DNA from: Capsicum annuum
Lineage: Eukaryota; Streptophyta; Magnoliopsida; Solanales; Solanaceae
DNA: 64,000 nt
Assembly: GCF_002878395.1 (NCBI RefSeq)
Contig: NC_061112.1
Span: 41,265,186-41,329,185 of the forward strand
Reading direction: 5' to 3'
How positions within the stretch are numbered: position 1 is the first letter of the stretch; every line of letters starts with the position of its first letter. Under the pieces are notes generated by a model that had not been told where the DNA came from, did no database searches, and saw only the letters and a list, made by a program, of their open reading frames with translations. A program made the position numbers and the translations under genes. Shown piece after piece: positions 12,723 through 22,953 of this stretch.

Positions 12723-13007
12723 TTAGCTAGTATCCTCCTCATATTTTACTTCTCTTAGAATCTGTGGACTTGGTGGTGGTGGTATCTCCTTAACCTCTTT
12801 AGTTGTCTTTTGAGAATCACCCTTAAACATCATTGAATTAAGATTAAAACCACACATATTTGTAGAGTGATATATACTGTAACAAACCACACACCAACTT
12901 TTTGGATGCTCCACAGGTTGGAAACAAGCGGGGCCCCTCCAAATGCTTGGATCAAAATTTAAACAAAAATCCTTGTGGTGGGGTCCTCCACAATAATGAA
13001 GAATCAT
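12723..13007 (-). CDS. Hypothetical ORF just inside the primer-site end of internal region 1
   Basis: A 94-codon minus-strand ORF beginning about 145 bp from the primer-site-like sequence, the position a gag-like ORF would have. It contains HYCGGPHHKDFC, several Cys/His pairs (CVVCYSIYHSTNMCGFN) that look vaguely like a degenerate zinc-binding arrangement, and a PPPPS run. The homologous stretch at 17182-16946 is frameshifted. I cannot assign a family. Confidence 0.35.
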   Translation of the reverse strand: MILHYCGGPHHKDFCLNFDPSIWRGPACFQPVEHPKSWCVVCYSIYHSTNMCGFNLNSMMFKGDSQKTTKEVKEIPPPPSPQILREVKYEEDTS

Positions 13008-13151
13008 TATCCCTCAAAAACCATCTATCCAAGGCTAACATCTCAAGAAGTGTGATAAAAAAAAGAAATAAATGAAAATAAAAAGAAACTAAACAAAAAC
13101 TATTTACAACTCAATAAAGAAAAACTAAAATAAGATAGTTGTCAATCTGCA

Positions 13152-13170
13152 AGTTCCCGGCAATGGCACA
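13152..13170 (-). promoter_or_regulatory. Primer-binding-site-like sequence, copy 1
   Basis: Minus strand reads TG(T)GCCATTGCCGGGAACT, close to the TGGCGCCGTTGCCGGGGA sequence that follows the 5' LTR of many plant Tat/Athila-type gypsy elements. It lies 7 bp inside the TGTCA end of LTR 2. The resemblance is from memory of the family. Confidence 0.55.
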
Positions 13171-13177
13171 AAAAACT

Positions 13178-14814
13178 TGACAGCACCCAAGCACACACGC
13201 AAGTGTACATGGTTTTATTGTGTAGTAAAATGGCCTTCAAGCAGTTAAGTATCGATCCCATAGAGACTTTATTTGACAATGAATCTATTTTAGTCCACAA
13301 TTTAAATTAATTTAGTGTGAGAGTAACCAAAAAGAGTTTGAATATTATAAATAAAGAAAAGTAAACAATGCGGAAATAAGAGTCTTTGAACAATCAATAG
13401 GAGAAAAACTAGGGTTGAAGCACTCTGAACAATCATACTATGTATTGAAATTCATTCATTAACTTTCTTATCTTGGTTGTTGATTATTAGGGTTAAGTGC
13501 ATGATTATAGTTTCCCAACCTCTAATCCTTTACCTAAGTTGAACCTTACAACCCCATCGTTGAGCGAGGATGTAATAGGTCACTTTAGTTCTTTACAAAT
13601 ATCATCCTACATATGAATCAAGTAAGACATTTAAGTACATCCCTGTCCTTGATACTAATTGGAATTCCTTATTTTATAAAGAAATACAAACTATATGTTG
13701 TTTATTCCCATGTACTATCTCCCTATTCCCTCTACCGAGTTCACAAAGTTGACAATAGATGTATTCTAAGGGTCACAAATCCTTAAAATAGTTATAAAAA
13801 GAATAAATTAATAACCAATAATGATAATAAAATCAAACAAACTCAATTTAATACAATTGTACTCATATTCTTGGCTTCAACCCCAGAAAGAGGGCCTTTA
13901 GCCATGCATCATCATAATCGTACACACAAGGTTGTAATTAATGAATAAAAACATGAATGAACTAAATCAAATTAATAAAATCCTAATGAAGAAGCTTTAG
14001 AAGCCCCTTGATCTCCAAAGTATGTCAAAATATATGTAAACACGTGATACAACACGTATTTATAGTATAAAGGTAAGTCAAGTTCGTGTTGGAATTGAAT
14101 TAGCATGAAACGCCCAGGGGTGGAGTGCGGCATGCAACATACTTTATATTCCATAGGAATGGATCATGCAACTAAAACTTATTTATATGAAATAGAGCAT
14201 GCGACGCACGTATATTACATGGTGCTTCTGGAATTTGCATCCGAAATTTTGGTTAATTGTTGGTTGTTCCTCCTTTTATCACTTGTCTTGTGGTGTCTTT
14301 CCAATACTTTTACAGACTCCAAATCATCTATATATTATCCTATTAAAATTACAGAGGATTTGATAAGAACACACCAAACTAATTAGAGGTTCAAACACAC
14401 AATATCTATCACGATGAATAAAAAATAAGAGCTTAGATTAGGTTAGTTTCCATGATCTTTAATTTCAATTTACAACTCTTTCCTTGGCTCACTTAAACTT
14501 TGTACACTACTAATAAGTTTTTACACATATAGTAACACTCTTAAACCATAAGGAACACAAAACACAATAGAGTCCATCAAGATAGACTAGACAAGCAACT
14601 AGCTCAAACTAGAAAGACTAGTTTCTCTCTTGAACTCTAATTGACTCTTTGAAGTACAAACTTGCTAGAAAATACTTGTAACCACTTTAAACACATGATC
14701 TAACACTTTGATACATATTTATCTCATTACCAACCCATATAGCATAGAATCATTCTCAAAACAAGGCTAAAATGACTAGAATAGTGACACTAGAATGCAT
14801 AAATACACCCAACA
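13178..14814 (-). mobile_element. LTR 2 (middle LTR) of the tandem element
   Basis: About 1637 bp, collinear with LTR 1 over its whole length with scattered substitutions and small indels. It serves as the 5' LTR of internal region 1 and the 3' LTR of internal region 2, the signature of a tandem LTR array. Confidence 0.65.
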
Positions 14815-16463
14815 TTTCCACCCCACACTTAAATCTTTGTTCATACTCGAACAACTCTTAATTATAGTTATCATCAAATAATGAGATTATACACTTCTAC
14901 TAAACGCAAGATACTCAAGCTAGTACTACAATGACTACACAGAATGCAAGTTACTATGCTAAGCATGTTATTTACACCATTGAAAACTCATGATTACTAC
15001 TCCAAAATATCCTAGCCTCAAGAATTGTCTCACCTTTTTGGAAAACTCATGCTTATCATTCAATCAAGGACATCTTACAAAACACCCATATTCATCAAAT
15101 ACGTGTCCTTCACAATAAGAGAGTTACCTATAATCACTCACAATAATATAATTTATCACAATAGGTATAAGAATCAAGTTACACTCACTCTCACAAGGAA
15201 TTTAAAAGTTACACTCAATGAGCCATAGGCTTGCATATAGTGTAATGCTCTACTAATATCAGAATGTAAAGCTTAGGATCTATTAGGACCTTTTTTTGGG
15301 TTGTGATGTAGGCTAAGGGACGGGTAGGAACTATTTGGGAATAGTGAATGACCTCTCTAAGCACTAAAATACACTACATTATACATTTAAAACCAATCTA
15401 TAACAACCAATTTAAACCAATTTTGTCTACCCCATTCTTTTGTTTTGCCCAATCTCTTTTAAGCATTTTCACAAACACATGATGGGCATATTGTTTATTC
15501 CTTCAGGATTCAATTTTTCTCAAGTTCTACAATCATGCGAATATTTCTAACATCATTTATATCACTCCTAACCACTACATATGAAATATAAAAACCAATA
15601 ACTATTACCTTGGGGAATCAATTTTACCTTTTTCTTCTTCAATTTCTCAAACTCCTTATTAGATCAATTTTTCATTAAAGCGCCTAGGATCTTTTGGATT
15701 TAATAAAGATGCATATAAGATGGTATTAGGATACTTATGTGGCTACCAAATAAAAAGCTAAAGGCTCCATGGGGTTAACTAATATACTGCACAAAGGGTA
15801 GGACAAATAGAAGGTATAAAACAAGGCTATTAAAGAAATGCCTAAATCATCTACTTAACTCCCATTGTTTATTTCCATTTACACACACATCGGACAAGTT
15901 CTAGACATCACATGCAACAAGGAATATACAAGAACCTCACATGCACATGGCACATACTCAACTCAATAGGACCATCATAGACTCCCAACCAAACAATAGT
16001 ATAAATTTAAATTTAAGCCAAAAAGTACAAGAGTCACAAACATGAGCCTACGAGTCTAAAAGTAGTAATTCCCACAATCAACATGCTTTTATAAAACAAA
16101 ACACTAGCACTATGTAACCAAAAATAGCATCAACAAGAATATCTCACTTATTCCTAACTTAAAAATTTTAAACTGAGCCAAAACTTAGGAATTTCCCCGC
16201 CCCACACTTAAAAATCTACTTGTTCCCCAAATTGAACTTTAAAAGTAAGAGATCAAAATACTCCCTGAGGCCTCTAGGCCTAGCTAGTAGCATCTTTACA
16301 CATAAGGGGGTTTGTGGGACCCCACACTCAGCCTTTGTTATGCTCCTTAGCTCAGGTTTCCAATATTCAGACTTCCCATCAATATGTGACTCAACCCAAA
16401 ACAAAAACTGCATGAAATAAAAATAAAACTTAAAATAAAAACATACCTTGCTTTGGTTGCCTC

Positions 16464-16802
16464 CTAAGAAGTACTTGATTTAGAGTCGCGGCACGGCCCA
16501 ATCAACTTTTTCCTCCACCTTGAGGATATGAATTTTATCCCCAATGTAGCATCTATTTTTTTGCCTCGTTCATAGGGTGGTGTTACAAAGATTAAGGAAT
16601 TGAGTATTGGATGATACATGATAAACCACTCAGCCTTGATGTGAGGTGTGTTTTTATGTTGCTTGTCTTGTGTAAAATTAAGAATATAGAATTCTTGTTT
16701 CTCATCTTCACACTCTTCCACTATTTTAAATAATTCCATAGACAAGACATCATCTAAAAATAATGTAGAAAAGTGCTTTGAGTGAGGCCCAACTAATACC
16801 AC
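16464..16802 (-). pseudogene. Second copy of the hypothetical ORF, truncated
   Basis: It aligns with the ORF at 12681-12184 from SKHFSTLFLDDVLS to LIGPCRD, then stops early. Upstream, a stop replaces one codon in the part that reads MNKSECVVDCVDF in copy 1. The product is unknown. Confidence 0.4.
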
Positions 16803-16945
16803 TTACAAATCTACACAATCTACTACATACTCACTTTTGTTTACCTTCTTAATTTCAGTCTCAAAAGAAAGATGACAGTTGAGTGGCCGCGATTCTTGTG
16901 TTTGCTCTATAAATTCGCTAGTATCCTCCTCATATTTTTCTTCTC

Positions 16946-17182
16946 TTAGCATTTATGGACATGGTGATGGTGGTATCTCCTTAACCTCCTTAGTTGTCTT
17001 TTGTACATCACCCTTAAATATGACTGAATCAAGATTAAAACCACAGATACCTGCAGAGTGATATATACTGTAGCAAACCACACCCTAACTTGTGGGATGC
17101 TCCTCAGGTTGGAAACTAGTAGGTCCCCTCCAAATTCTTGGATCAAAATCTGGACAAAAAGCCTCATGGTAGGGTCCTCCAC
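16946..17182 (-). pseudogene. Second copy of the Cys/His-rich hypothetical ORF, frameshifted
   Basis: The DNA matches 13007-12723, but indels shift the frame, so the predicted peptide has lost the Cys/His arrangement. It lies in the same place relative to the primer-site-like sequence. Confidence 0.35.
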
Positions 17183-17343
17183 AATAATGAAGAATCATCA
17201 TCCCTCGAAAACCATCTATCCAAGGCTAACATTTCAAGAAGTGTGATGAAAAAAAGAAATAAAAGAAAATAAAAAGAAACTAAACAAAAACTATTTACAA
17301 CTCAATAAAGAAAAACTAAAAATAAAATTGTTGCCAATGTACA

Positions 17344-17363
17344 ACTCCCTGGCAACGTCACCA
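17344..17363 (-). promoter_or_regulatory. Primer-binding-site-like sequence, copy 2
   Basis: Minus strand reads TGGTGACGTTGCCAGGGAGT, the second occurrence of the primer-site-like sequence, again beside the TGTCA end of an LTR. Two such sites in one array show that the repeated unit is LTR plus internal region. Confidence 0.55.
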
Positions 17364-17369
17364 AAAACT

Positions 17370-17548
17370 TGACAGCTCCTAAGTGCACACGCAAGTGTAC
17401 GTGGTCTTGTCGAGTAGTAAAGTGGCCTTCAAGTATCCAAGTATCGATCTCATAGAAACTTGATTTGACAACGAATCTATTTAAGTTCTCAGTTTATATT
17501 AATTTAGTGCGAGAGTAACCAAAAAGAGTTTGAATATTGTAAATAATC
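17370..17548 (-). mobile_element. LTR 3 of the tandem element, truncated
   Basis: About 180 bp matching the first part of LTRs 1 and 2 (from the TGTCA end to GAATATTGTAAATAA), then an abrupt change to unrelated sequence at about 17548. More than 1.4 kb of the LTR is missing. Confidence 0.7.
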
Positions 17549-17606
17549 AAAGAATTTTCACCTTTTCAATAACTATATCTTTTAATAATAACTATTTTTA
17601 TTGAGT

Positions 17607-17830
17607 TGTTGTAACCTATGGTCCATCTGTTGCAATAAATAACCCATCTGTCGCAACAAATTAACCATCTATTGCAACAAATGGGCCATCTGTGCAACAG
17701 TTGCAACAGATGAGCCATTTGTTGCAACAGATGGATTATCTGTTATGACAGACGGACCATCTGTTGGAAGAGCTGTTTTGATTTTTTCCAACAGCTGATT
17801 CATCAGTTACAATAGATGGGGAATTTGATT
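17607..17830. repeat. 18-bp palindromic motif cluster A
   Basis: About nine degenerate copies of CATCTGTTGCAACAGATG or its half, spaced roughly 20-24 bp, such as CCATCTGTTGCAATAAATAA and GTTGCAACAGATGAGCCATT. Confidence 0.85.
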
Positions 17831-18167
17831 CATCAACTATTTTTTATGTGTTAGATAAAATGTGTCAATTGTTCACCTCTTTTTTAATAATTGTATCCCT
17901 TAATTAATTCAGACTGGAGATTTTTCAATTATTTAAATTAAAAAACAGATTTAAATAAAAAAGTGAAAGTCACGACTTTTTGACTATTCAATATTAATAT
18001 CAGTTATTAAAATCAAATAACCATTTTTATGGTTTTAAATTGTGTTTATCATTTATTTCCTTATTTTTTATTTACAAACCATTTTTTTTATTAAATAATT
18101 GAAAAGTCATGACTTTTCACCCTTTTAATAACTTTTTTTTAATTAATAGTCATTTTTAGTTAGTTTT

Positions 18168-18425
18168 CCAATAGATGGACCATCTGTTAAAACAAATTTG
18201 TCATCTGTTGGAAGAACACAAACCAGTAGCAAGAGTTGTATTGTGCTCTTCCAGCAGATCTATTGTAATAGACGTGCGATCTATGGGAAGAAGAGGGTTT
18301 TGAGTTTTTTCAACAGATTACCCATCTGTTGCAACATATTGGTCATTTGTTGGTTGAACACAATCCAAATTGATGAACTGTATTATGTTCTTCCAATAAA
18401 TGTCCATATGTTGCAATAGATGGTT
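18168..18425. repeat. 18-bp palindromic motif cluster B
   Basis: Looser copies than cluster A, with longer interruptions: GGACCATCTGTTAAAACAAA, CCCATCTGTTGCAACATATT and CATATGTTGCAATAGATGG. Confidence 0.75.
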
Positions 18426-18500
18426 AATATACTAAAAATATTTTTTGTAGTCTGTCATATTTAGTTCCTGTTTTTACCTCTTTTTATTGATGACAAGTTA

Positions 18501-19061
18501 ATAAAAATATATTTTATATAACAAATAATAACATTTACATTCCCAACAATGACTTAAAATTATCAAAGTCCACAACAAACAACAACACAAGTTTACTATT
18601 ACAATGATCATGGCGCATTACATACTTAACACTTGTTTTTTCTTGACGGGCATGTAGTCCTTTGATATTGGAGATGGTTACCCTTTGAACCTCCGTAGCT
18701 TTGTACACTACTTTACGATGGAAACTAAAGATTAAACACTGTTTGACATTGATGGGGTAAGAAGAATAAGGTGTATGCAGATGGATGGATCTATTTTCAT
18801 ATGTCAGAGTTATGTATACTGATCAGGTTATCATGACAATACCCAAAAGTATAATAATTTTGTTAATATAATTTTTATCATTTAGGCATTAATCCTTCAA
18901 ATAAGATCCTGCGTTTTATAGATAAGCTTGATAGGTGTGAACTGATAAGGCCGAAGGGTTCCAAAAAGGTAGTGTCGATATCCTATTATAATTTAATGAT
19001 GATTTTTCTCATGTTTATGCGTCAAGCTTTGAGAAAGGATCAATGTTTGATAGAAATGTAG
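18501..19061. other. Unassigned stretch with weak coding traces
   Basis: No convincing gene. On the minus strand, 18710-18625 reads with one shift as a Cys-containing basic tail (RTTCPSRKNKC), faintly like the C-terminal knuckle region of MULE transposases. On the plus strand, 18888-19061 reads PSNKILRFIDKLDRCEL and a further open stretch leading into the palindrome arm, so the unknown ORF of that arm probably began here. Confidence 0.3.
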
Positions 19062-19071
19062 AGATTCAATA

Positions 19072-19360
19072 GTTATTGCACTGATTTTAATAGTGCAATG
19101 GACTTTGAGAGGCCTTCGAAGCCTCCCAGTACAACAAACAAGAATGGAAAACCAATAGAAATTCCCCTGATCCAAATTTATATGGATGGGTTGCTCAGGG
19201 AGAAAATTAAATAGCAAAACATGTCATAGGAGAATATCTATGCGGGAAAGGGGAGTTGTTGAAGACTATATCATCTCAGACCTTGTTAAAAAGGAGAAAC
19301 AGGGTAGCAAGCAAGGAACTTCTAGATAATCTGGCCAATAAAATTGGCTTGCCAAATGAA
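19072..19360 (+). pseudogene. Unidentified ORF fragment in the left palindrome arm
   Basis: Coding-like sequence with stops that matches, in opposite orientation, the open frame at 22937-22644. Shared landmarks are a (K/E)RP(P/S)KP motif, TNKNG, and a KEETQGSKE stretch. I do not recognise the family. This arm has more stops than the right arm. Confidence 0.45.
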
Positions 19361-19628
19361 TAAACTAAATGAGCTGCAAATATGAAAGTATATCCAAAAT
19401 AAAAATCCATTAATCGTTATTGAAAAGAAAATTGGTAAAGTGGACTGGAGCTGGACACTTTGCTAGGTAACTGTGACTAGTTAGCATAGATTTAATGATC
19501 ACCTCCAAAGAAAGGAACAAAACTCCAAGGAAGCAACTTTGCGAGCACCGATGGTTGGAAAGATGTACAATCATTACTGAAACTTAAACCAAGAACTTCT
19601 GAAGTAAAAATAAGAGAAGCCAAGGCAT

Positions 19629-19812
19629 CAATTTTTGAAGTCTAACTTGCATCCCATGCCTTCTATTTGTGGTTCTGATCAGGTCAACGACAGTGGAAAC
19701 AAAAAGGTCTAAAGTTGGGCAAAAATTCCATGCCTTTTTGCTTACACAGCCTTTGACCTGACCACAACCACAACCAGAAGGCCTAGGATGCAAGTTTAAC
19801 TTCAGAAATTGT
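19629..19812. repeat. Innermost hairpin at the palindrome centre
   Basis: CTTGCATCCCATGCCTTCTA (about 19648) pairs with the complement of AGAAGGCCTAGGATGCAAG (about 19777), and GATCAGGTCAACG pairs with CCTTTGACCTGACCAC. This short-spaced core resembles a MITE-like foldback but is continuous with the larger arms, so I treat it as the centre of the palindrome. Confidence 0.75.
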
Positions 19813-19837
19813 CACCTAGCCTTGACCCCTTATTTTT

Positions 19838-22417
19838 TATAAGACCCTATAAAAATTTCTAGCTTAAATAAGTCCTTTAAGATTGTTAGGGGTCCCAGAC
19901 TTAGAATATTTTAACTGAGTATTCAGACTTAGTGCCATTTTACCCTTAGAAAGTAGGCAATCTTATTTCATGACTTTTACATACTTTAAATATTAATATT
20001 TGAGTTAATTCATGATTAGGAATGACAGTAGAGATTCCTGGACAAGTTTCAAATTTTTTTGGACCTCTTTTAGACCATGTTTGAGTGCCTAAAATAGTGG
20101 GTCAATGCGATCTTGATGCATCGCGTCGATAAGATAGTTTTTCCCCAGCTTCAATGCAAATTATAGTCAACCAACGTGGACTCAACGCGGTGCGTTGGCT
20201 ATTGTATCGATGCCAATAATATGGTGCGTCGGCCTGCGTATCGGTAACACAGTTTAAAGGCATTAAAAGGCCGTATCCTCAAGGTTAATTAGATCTTTTT
20301 CCCATGCCCTTCAGCCTCCAAAATACGAAATTAAACCCTTTGAAGAGAAATTATATTCATTCTTTCACAAATTTCCCAAGAACAAAAACCCTAGGTTTTC
20401 AAATTTTAAATCAAGAACTCACCATTAACTTTCAGAAATTTATCAACTAAGGTATGTGAAGTGTTCATCTAAGGGTCCCTTCCACCCTTGGAGTCCAAGA
20501 AACTATTTTTAAACTTTAAGTTTATGGATTTCATGAATTGTATGTTTGGTTTGATTAAGTTCATGTTTATAATGATAAATTGGGATCTTAATCTATGTTT
20601 TATGATACGTTTTATGTGAGGTTAATTGATATGTATGTAATATCATGAGGATCCATGTAAAACCTTTGAAATTGTCAATGGAGATTTGAATTATGATGTC
20701 TACTTGTTGTTTAGTGATATGTGCATATGTATGCTTACCAAGTGTATGATGAATTACTCATGTGAACTAGTAAGAGGAAGAGATCATGTCATGTTAGCGT
20801 ATGTACAAATTGTATTATGCAAGTGTTTGATAAAATATTTCCATGAATGAGTTGTGAACAAGTGCACATGATTATGATTTTCAAGCTTATGTTATGATTT
20901 ACTTTTCATGATATCGAGTCCTGGGGATATTTATACCCAACAATTTAGCTATTTACCTAGAGCCAGTGTTAGTTACAGAATAATTTGAGTCATGTTAAGA
21001 CTAGTAGTATTCTCAGTCAGTTTCAGGACTCAGGAAAATTTAGTAGTTCTCAGTAATCAATCTCAGTTTTGTATTCAGTTCAGAACATAATAGTATACAG
21101 TTCAGAAATTAGTAAACTTAGCCAGTTCACAAAATTTAGTTAGTAATTAGTTTATTACTCAGAGAACTCAGAATCAGTCCAGTAAAATTATTTTAGTTCA
21201 GTTATACAGTACGATTAGTAAATAGTTCAGTCCAGCCTAGTATAGTTTAGAATTTAGTCCAGTGTCTATTCAGTTGGGAGTAGGATTCAGCACCGAGTGA
21301 ACCCAAGGATGGGGGCTCACCTGCCAGTAGAGGGTGTGGTCATTAGAAGAAATCCTTGCATTCCAGAACTACATAGCCATCGTAGTTTGAGATATCTCTC
21401 TATGAGACTAGGGTTGATATATCTTATTTGATTTTTCATACTAGCGAGGGTTGACAGAAGAGCTTCCTATCAAAGAGGGATAACTCACAGCTTGTCTCTA
21501 CCCATGGTACGGTATTGACACCTTTCCAACTGGGTTATAGGTTGGACCTCAATCAATTTTGAGAGGGGCATGTCGTTTATATGATCACCTCCCACAGTCT
21601 CAGTTTTAGTCTCATTCTCAGAATATAACTCAGTTCAATTCTACAAATTCAGGACTGTCAGTCACAGTCACTCAGCTCAGTACAAAACTCAGTGTAGTTC
21701 CATAGAATTAGGACTGTCAAATACAGTCATTCAATTATTAGTAATTTAGTATCAGCATACTTAGATAATAGCTAATCAGTAGTCAGACTCAGTATTAAGT
21801 ATTATCATAATCTCAGTTACAGTATACGTATTCATGCATGTATTCTTACTCAGTCATACTCATGTTATTTAATTATTATTGTTCATGTATATGAACCTAT
21901 ACATTTCAGCCTACCGCACTAAGCATACCAGTACATTCAAAGTACTGATGCATACTTTTCTCTTGTTGTATTATATCTTATATTATAGGTTCAGATACAC
22001 AGTCTCCCATGCACCCTTAGCAATTCAGACTCTTAGCATACAGAGTTAGTAGTGAGTCCTCATAGTTTGAGAACGTGATTATTTATTTCAGCATTTCAGT
22101 TCATTTTTAGTAGTTGGAGTTAGTTGGGGGCTTGTACCATCAACTCCATGGTTTAGACAGTTAGAGGCTTTTTTAGACTAGAGTATTTTCAGACAGTTGT
22201 TCACTTTTAAGTATTGATGTTCAGTTTTGGTATTGTGATACCATATTTAGTATTATTTATAGTATTGAACCTTATGGCCAGTTTTCACCTAATTATTGCA
22301 TATTTCAGTATTATTGTTATTCAGTTATTATAGAAGGTACCAGTCTTAGGTTAGCTTGTAGTCCATCGAGATTATGAGCACCGTGTAGTGTCTGGGGTAC
22401 AGACTCGGGGAGTTATA
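19838..22417 (+). mobile_element. Solo LTR (Ty3/gypsy, same family as the 32807 element) in the palindrome
   Basis: It begins TATAAGACCCT and ends GGGGAGTTATA, mutated forms of the TGTAAGACCC...GTTACA ends. It is flanked on both sides by TTTTT (19833-19837 and 22418-22422), a possible but low-complexity target duplication. Internal landmarks match the element at 32807: ATCGAGTCCTGGGGATATTTATACCC (about 20910), TTGGGAGTAGGATTCAGCACCGAG (about 21275), and TTAGCTTGTAGTCC with GAGCACCGTGTAG near the end. No gag or pol follows, so it is a solo LTR. The palindrome resumes exactly after it. Confidence 0.85.
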
Positions 22418-22643
22418 TTTTTACTTCAGGAGTTCTTGGTTTAAGTTTTGTTCCTGACTATCTATTTTTCCAACCCTTAGTGTTCGTAAAACTACTTCCT
22501 TTGAGTTTTATTCCTTTCTTTGGAGATGATCATTCAGACCACGCTAACTAGTCGTAGTTACCTAGCAAAGTGTACAGCTCCAGTCCACTTCACCATTTTT
22601 CTTTTCAACAATGATTGATGGTTTTTTATTTTTAGATACACTT

Positions 22644-22937
22644 TTATTTTATTAGCTCATTCAATTTTTTTATTTTTATGTCAATTTCATTGGATAGATT
22701 TGCTACACGTTCCTTGCTACCCTGTGTTTCTTCTTTAATAAGGTCTGAGTTGATATAGTCTTCAGCACTTCCCTTTCCTTTGCAAATATTTTCTGAAGCA
22801 CCTTCTGTTGTATAATCGTCACCTCGAGAAATCCAGTCATATAAATTTAGACTAGTATAATAACTATATTGATTTCCATTCTTATTTGTAGCAGTCTGAG
22901 GCTTTGGAGGTCTTTTAAAAGTCCATTGAACCCTCAA
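22644..22937 (-). pseudogene. Unidentified ORF fragment in the right palindrome arm
   Basis: A 97-codon open frame on the minus strand, the better preserved of the two arm copies. It has a basic WTFKRPPKPQTATNKNG segment, a YYTSLNLYDWISRGDDY segment, an acidic middle and a Lys-rich, possibly coiled-coil end (NEIDIKIKKLNELIK). The N-terminal part is cut by the LTR element beginning at 22954. Nothing identifies a function; a fragment of a mobile or viral-type gene is possible but unsupported. Confidence 0.45.
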
Positions 22938-22953
22938 AATCAGTCCAATAACT

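Larger units (their letters stand above)
10655..13177 (-). mobile_element. Internal region 1 of the tandem LTR element
   Basis: About 2.5 kb between LTR 1 and LTR 2. Read on the minus strand it starts with a primer-site-like sequence next to the LTR (13170-13152) and ends in a polypurine tract (10668-10655). No gag, protease, reverse transcriptase or integrase motif is visible; only the two short minus-strand ORFs listed separately recur in both copies. A second purine-rich run (minus strand, about 12045-12025, AAGTGTAGAGTGGGGAAA) lies mid-region. Size and lack of pol suit a non-autonomous (LARD-like) derivative. Confidence 0.6.
14815..17369 (-). mobile_element. Internal region 2 of the tandem LTR element
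   Basis: Collinear with 10655-13177, including polypurine tract (14828-14815), mid-region purine run, short ORFs and primer-site-like sequence (17363-17344). One visible difference is extra sequence around 16880-16915 (GAGTGGCCGCGATTCTTG...) absent from copy 1, so copy 1 has a small deletion there or copy 2 an insertion. Confidence 0.6.
17549..18500 (+). other. Region resembling the 5' flank of the DUF1985-peptidase genes
   Basis: AT-rich sequence with two clusters of the 18-bp palindromic motif. Its end (AATATTTTTTGTAGTCTGTC... then TTACCTCTTTTT, about 18435-18490) resembles 45928-45980, just upstream of the plus-strand DUF1985 gene (AATATTTTTTGTAGCGTGTT... TTACCTTTTTTA). It may be an old fragment of the same gene family's leader. 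No coding remnant follows. Confidence 0.4.
19062..22953. repeat. Large palindrome (inverted repeat) interrupted by a solo LTR
   Basis: The left arm (about 19062-19715) and the right arm (about 19730-19837 plus 22423-22953) are reverse complements along their whole length with scattered mismatches. Checkpoints: GAAGTGGACTGGAGCTG at 19437 against the complement of 22590; AAACTTAAACCAAGAACT at 19580 against the complement of 22440; and AACTTGCATCC at 19645 against the complement of 19795. The spacer is under about 40 bp. A solo LTR (19838-22417) is inserted in the right arm, and the outer end of that arm is cut at 22953 by the next LTR element. Before these insertions it would have been a near-continuous foldback of about 1.3 kb. 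Confidence 0.85.

Noticed and set aside
19629..19812. A separate MITE in the palindrome
   Set aside because: Its two halves are continuous with the larger arms, so it is the palindrome centre rather than an independent insertion with its own target duplication.
22644..22937. Viral origin of the palindrome ORF
   Set aside because: A mobile or viral source seemed possible from its basic and Lys-rich ends, but no diagnostic motif is present, so no assignment is made.
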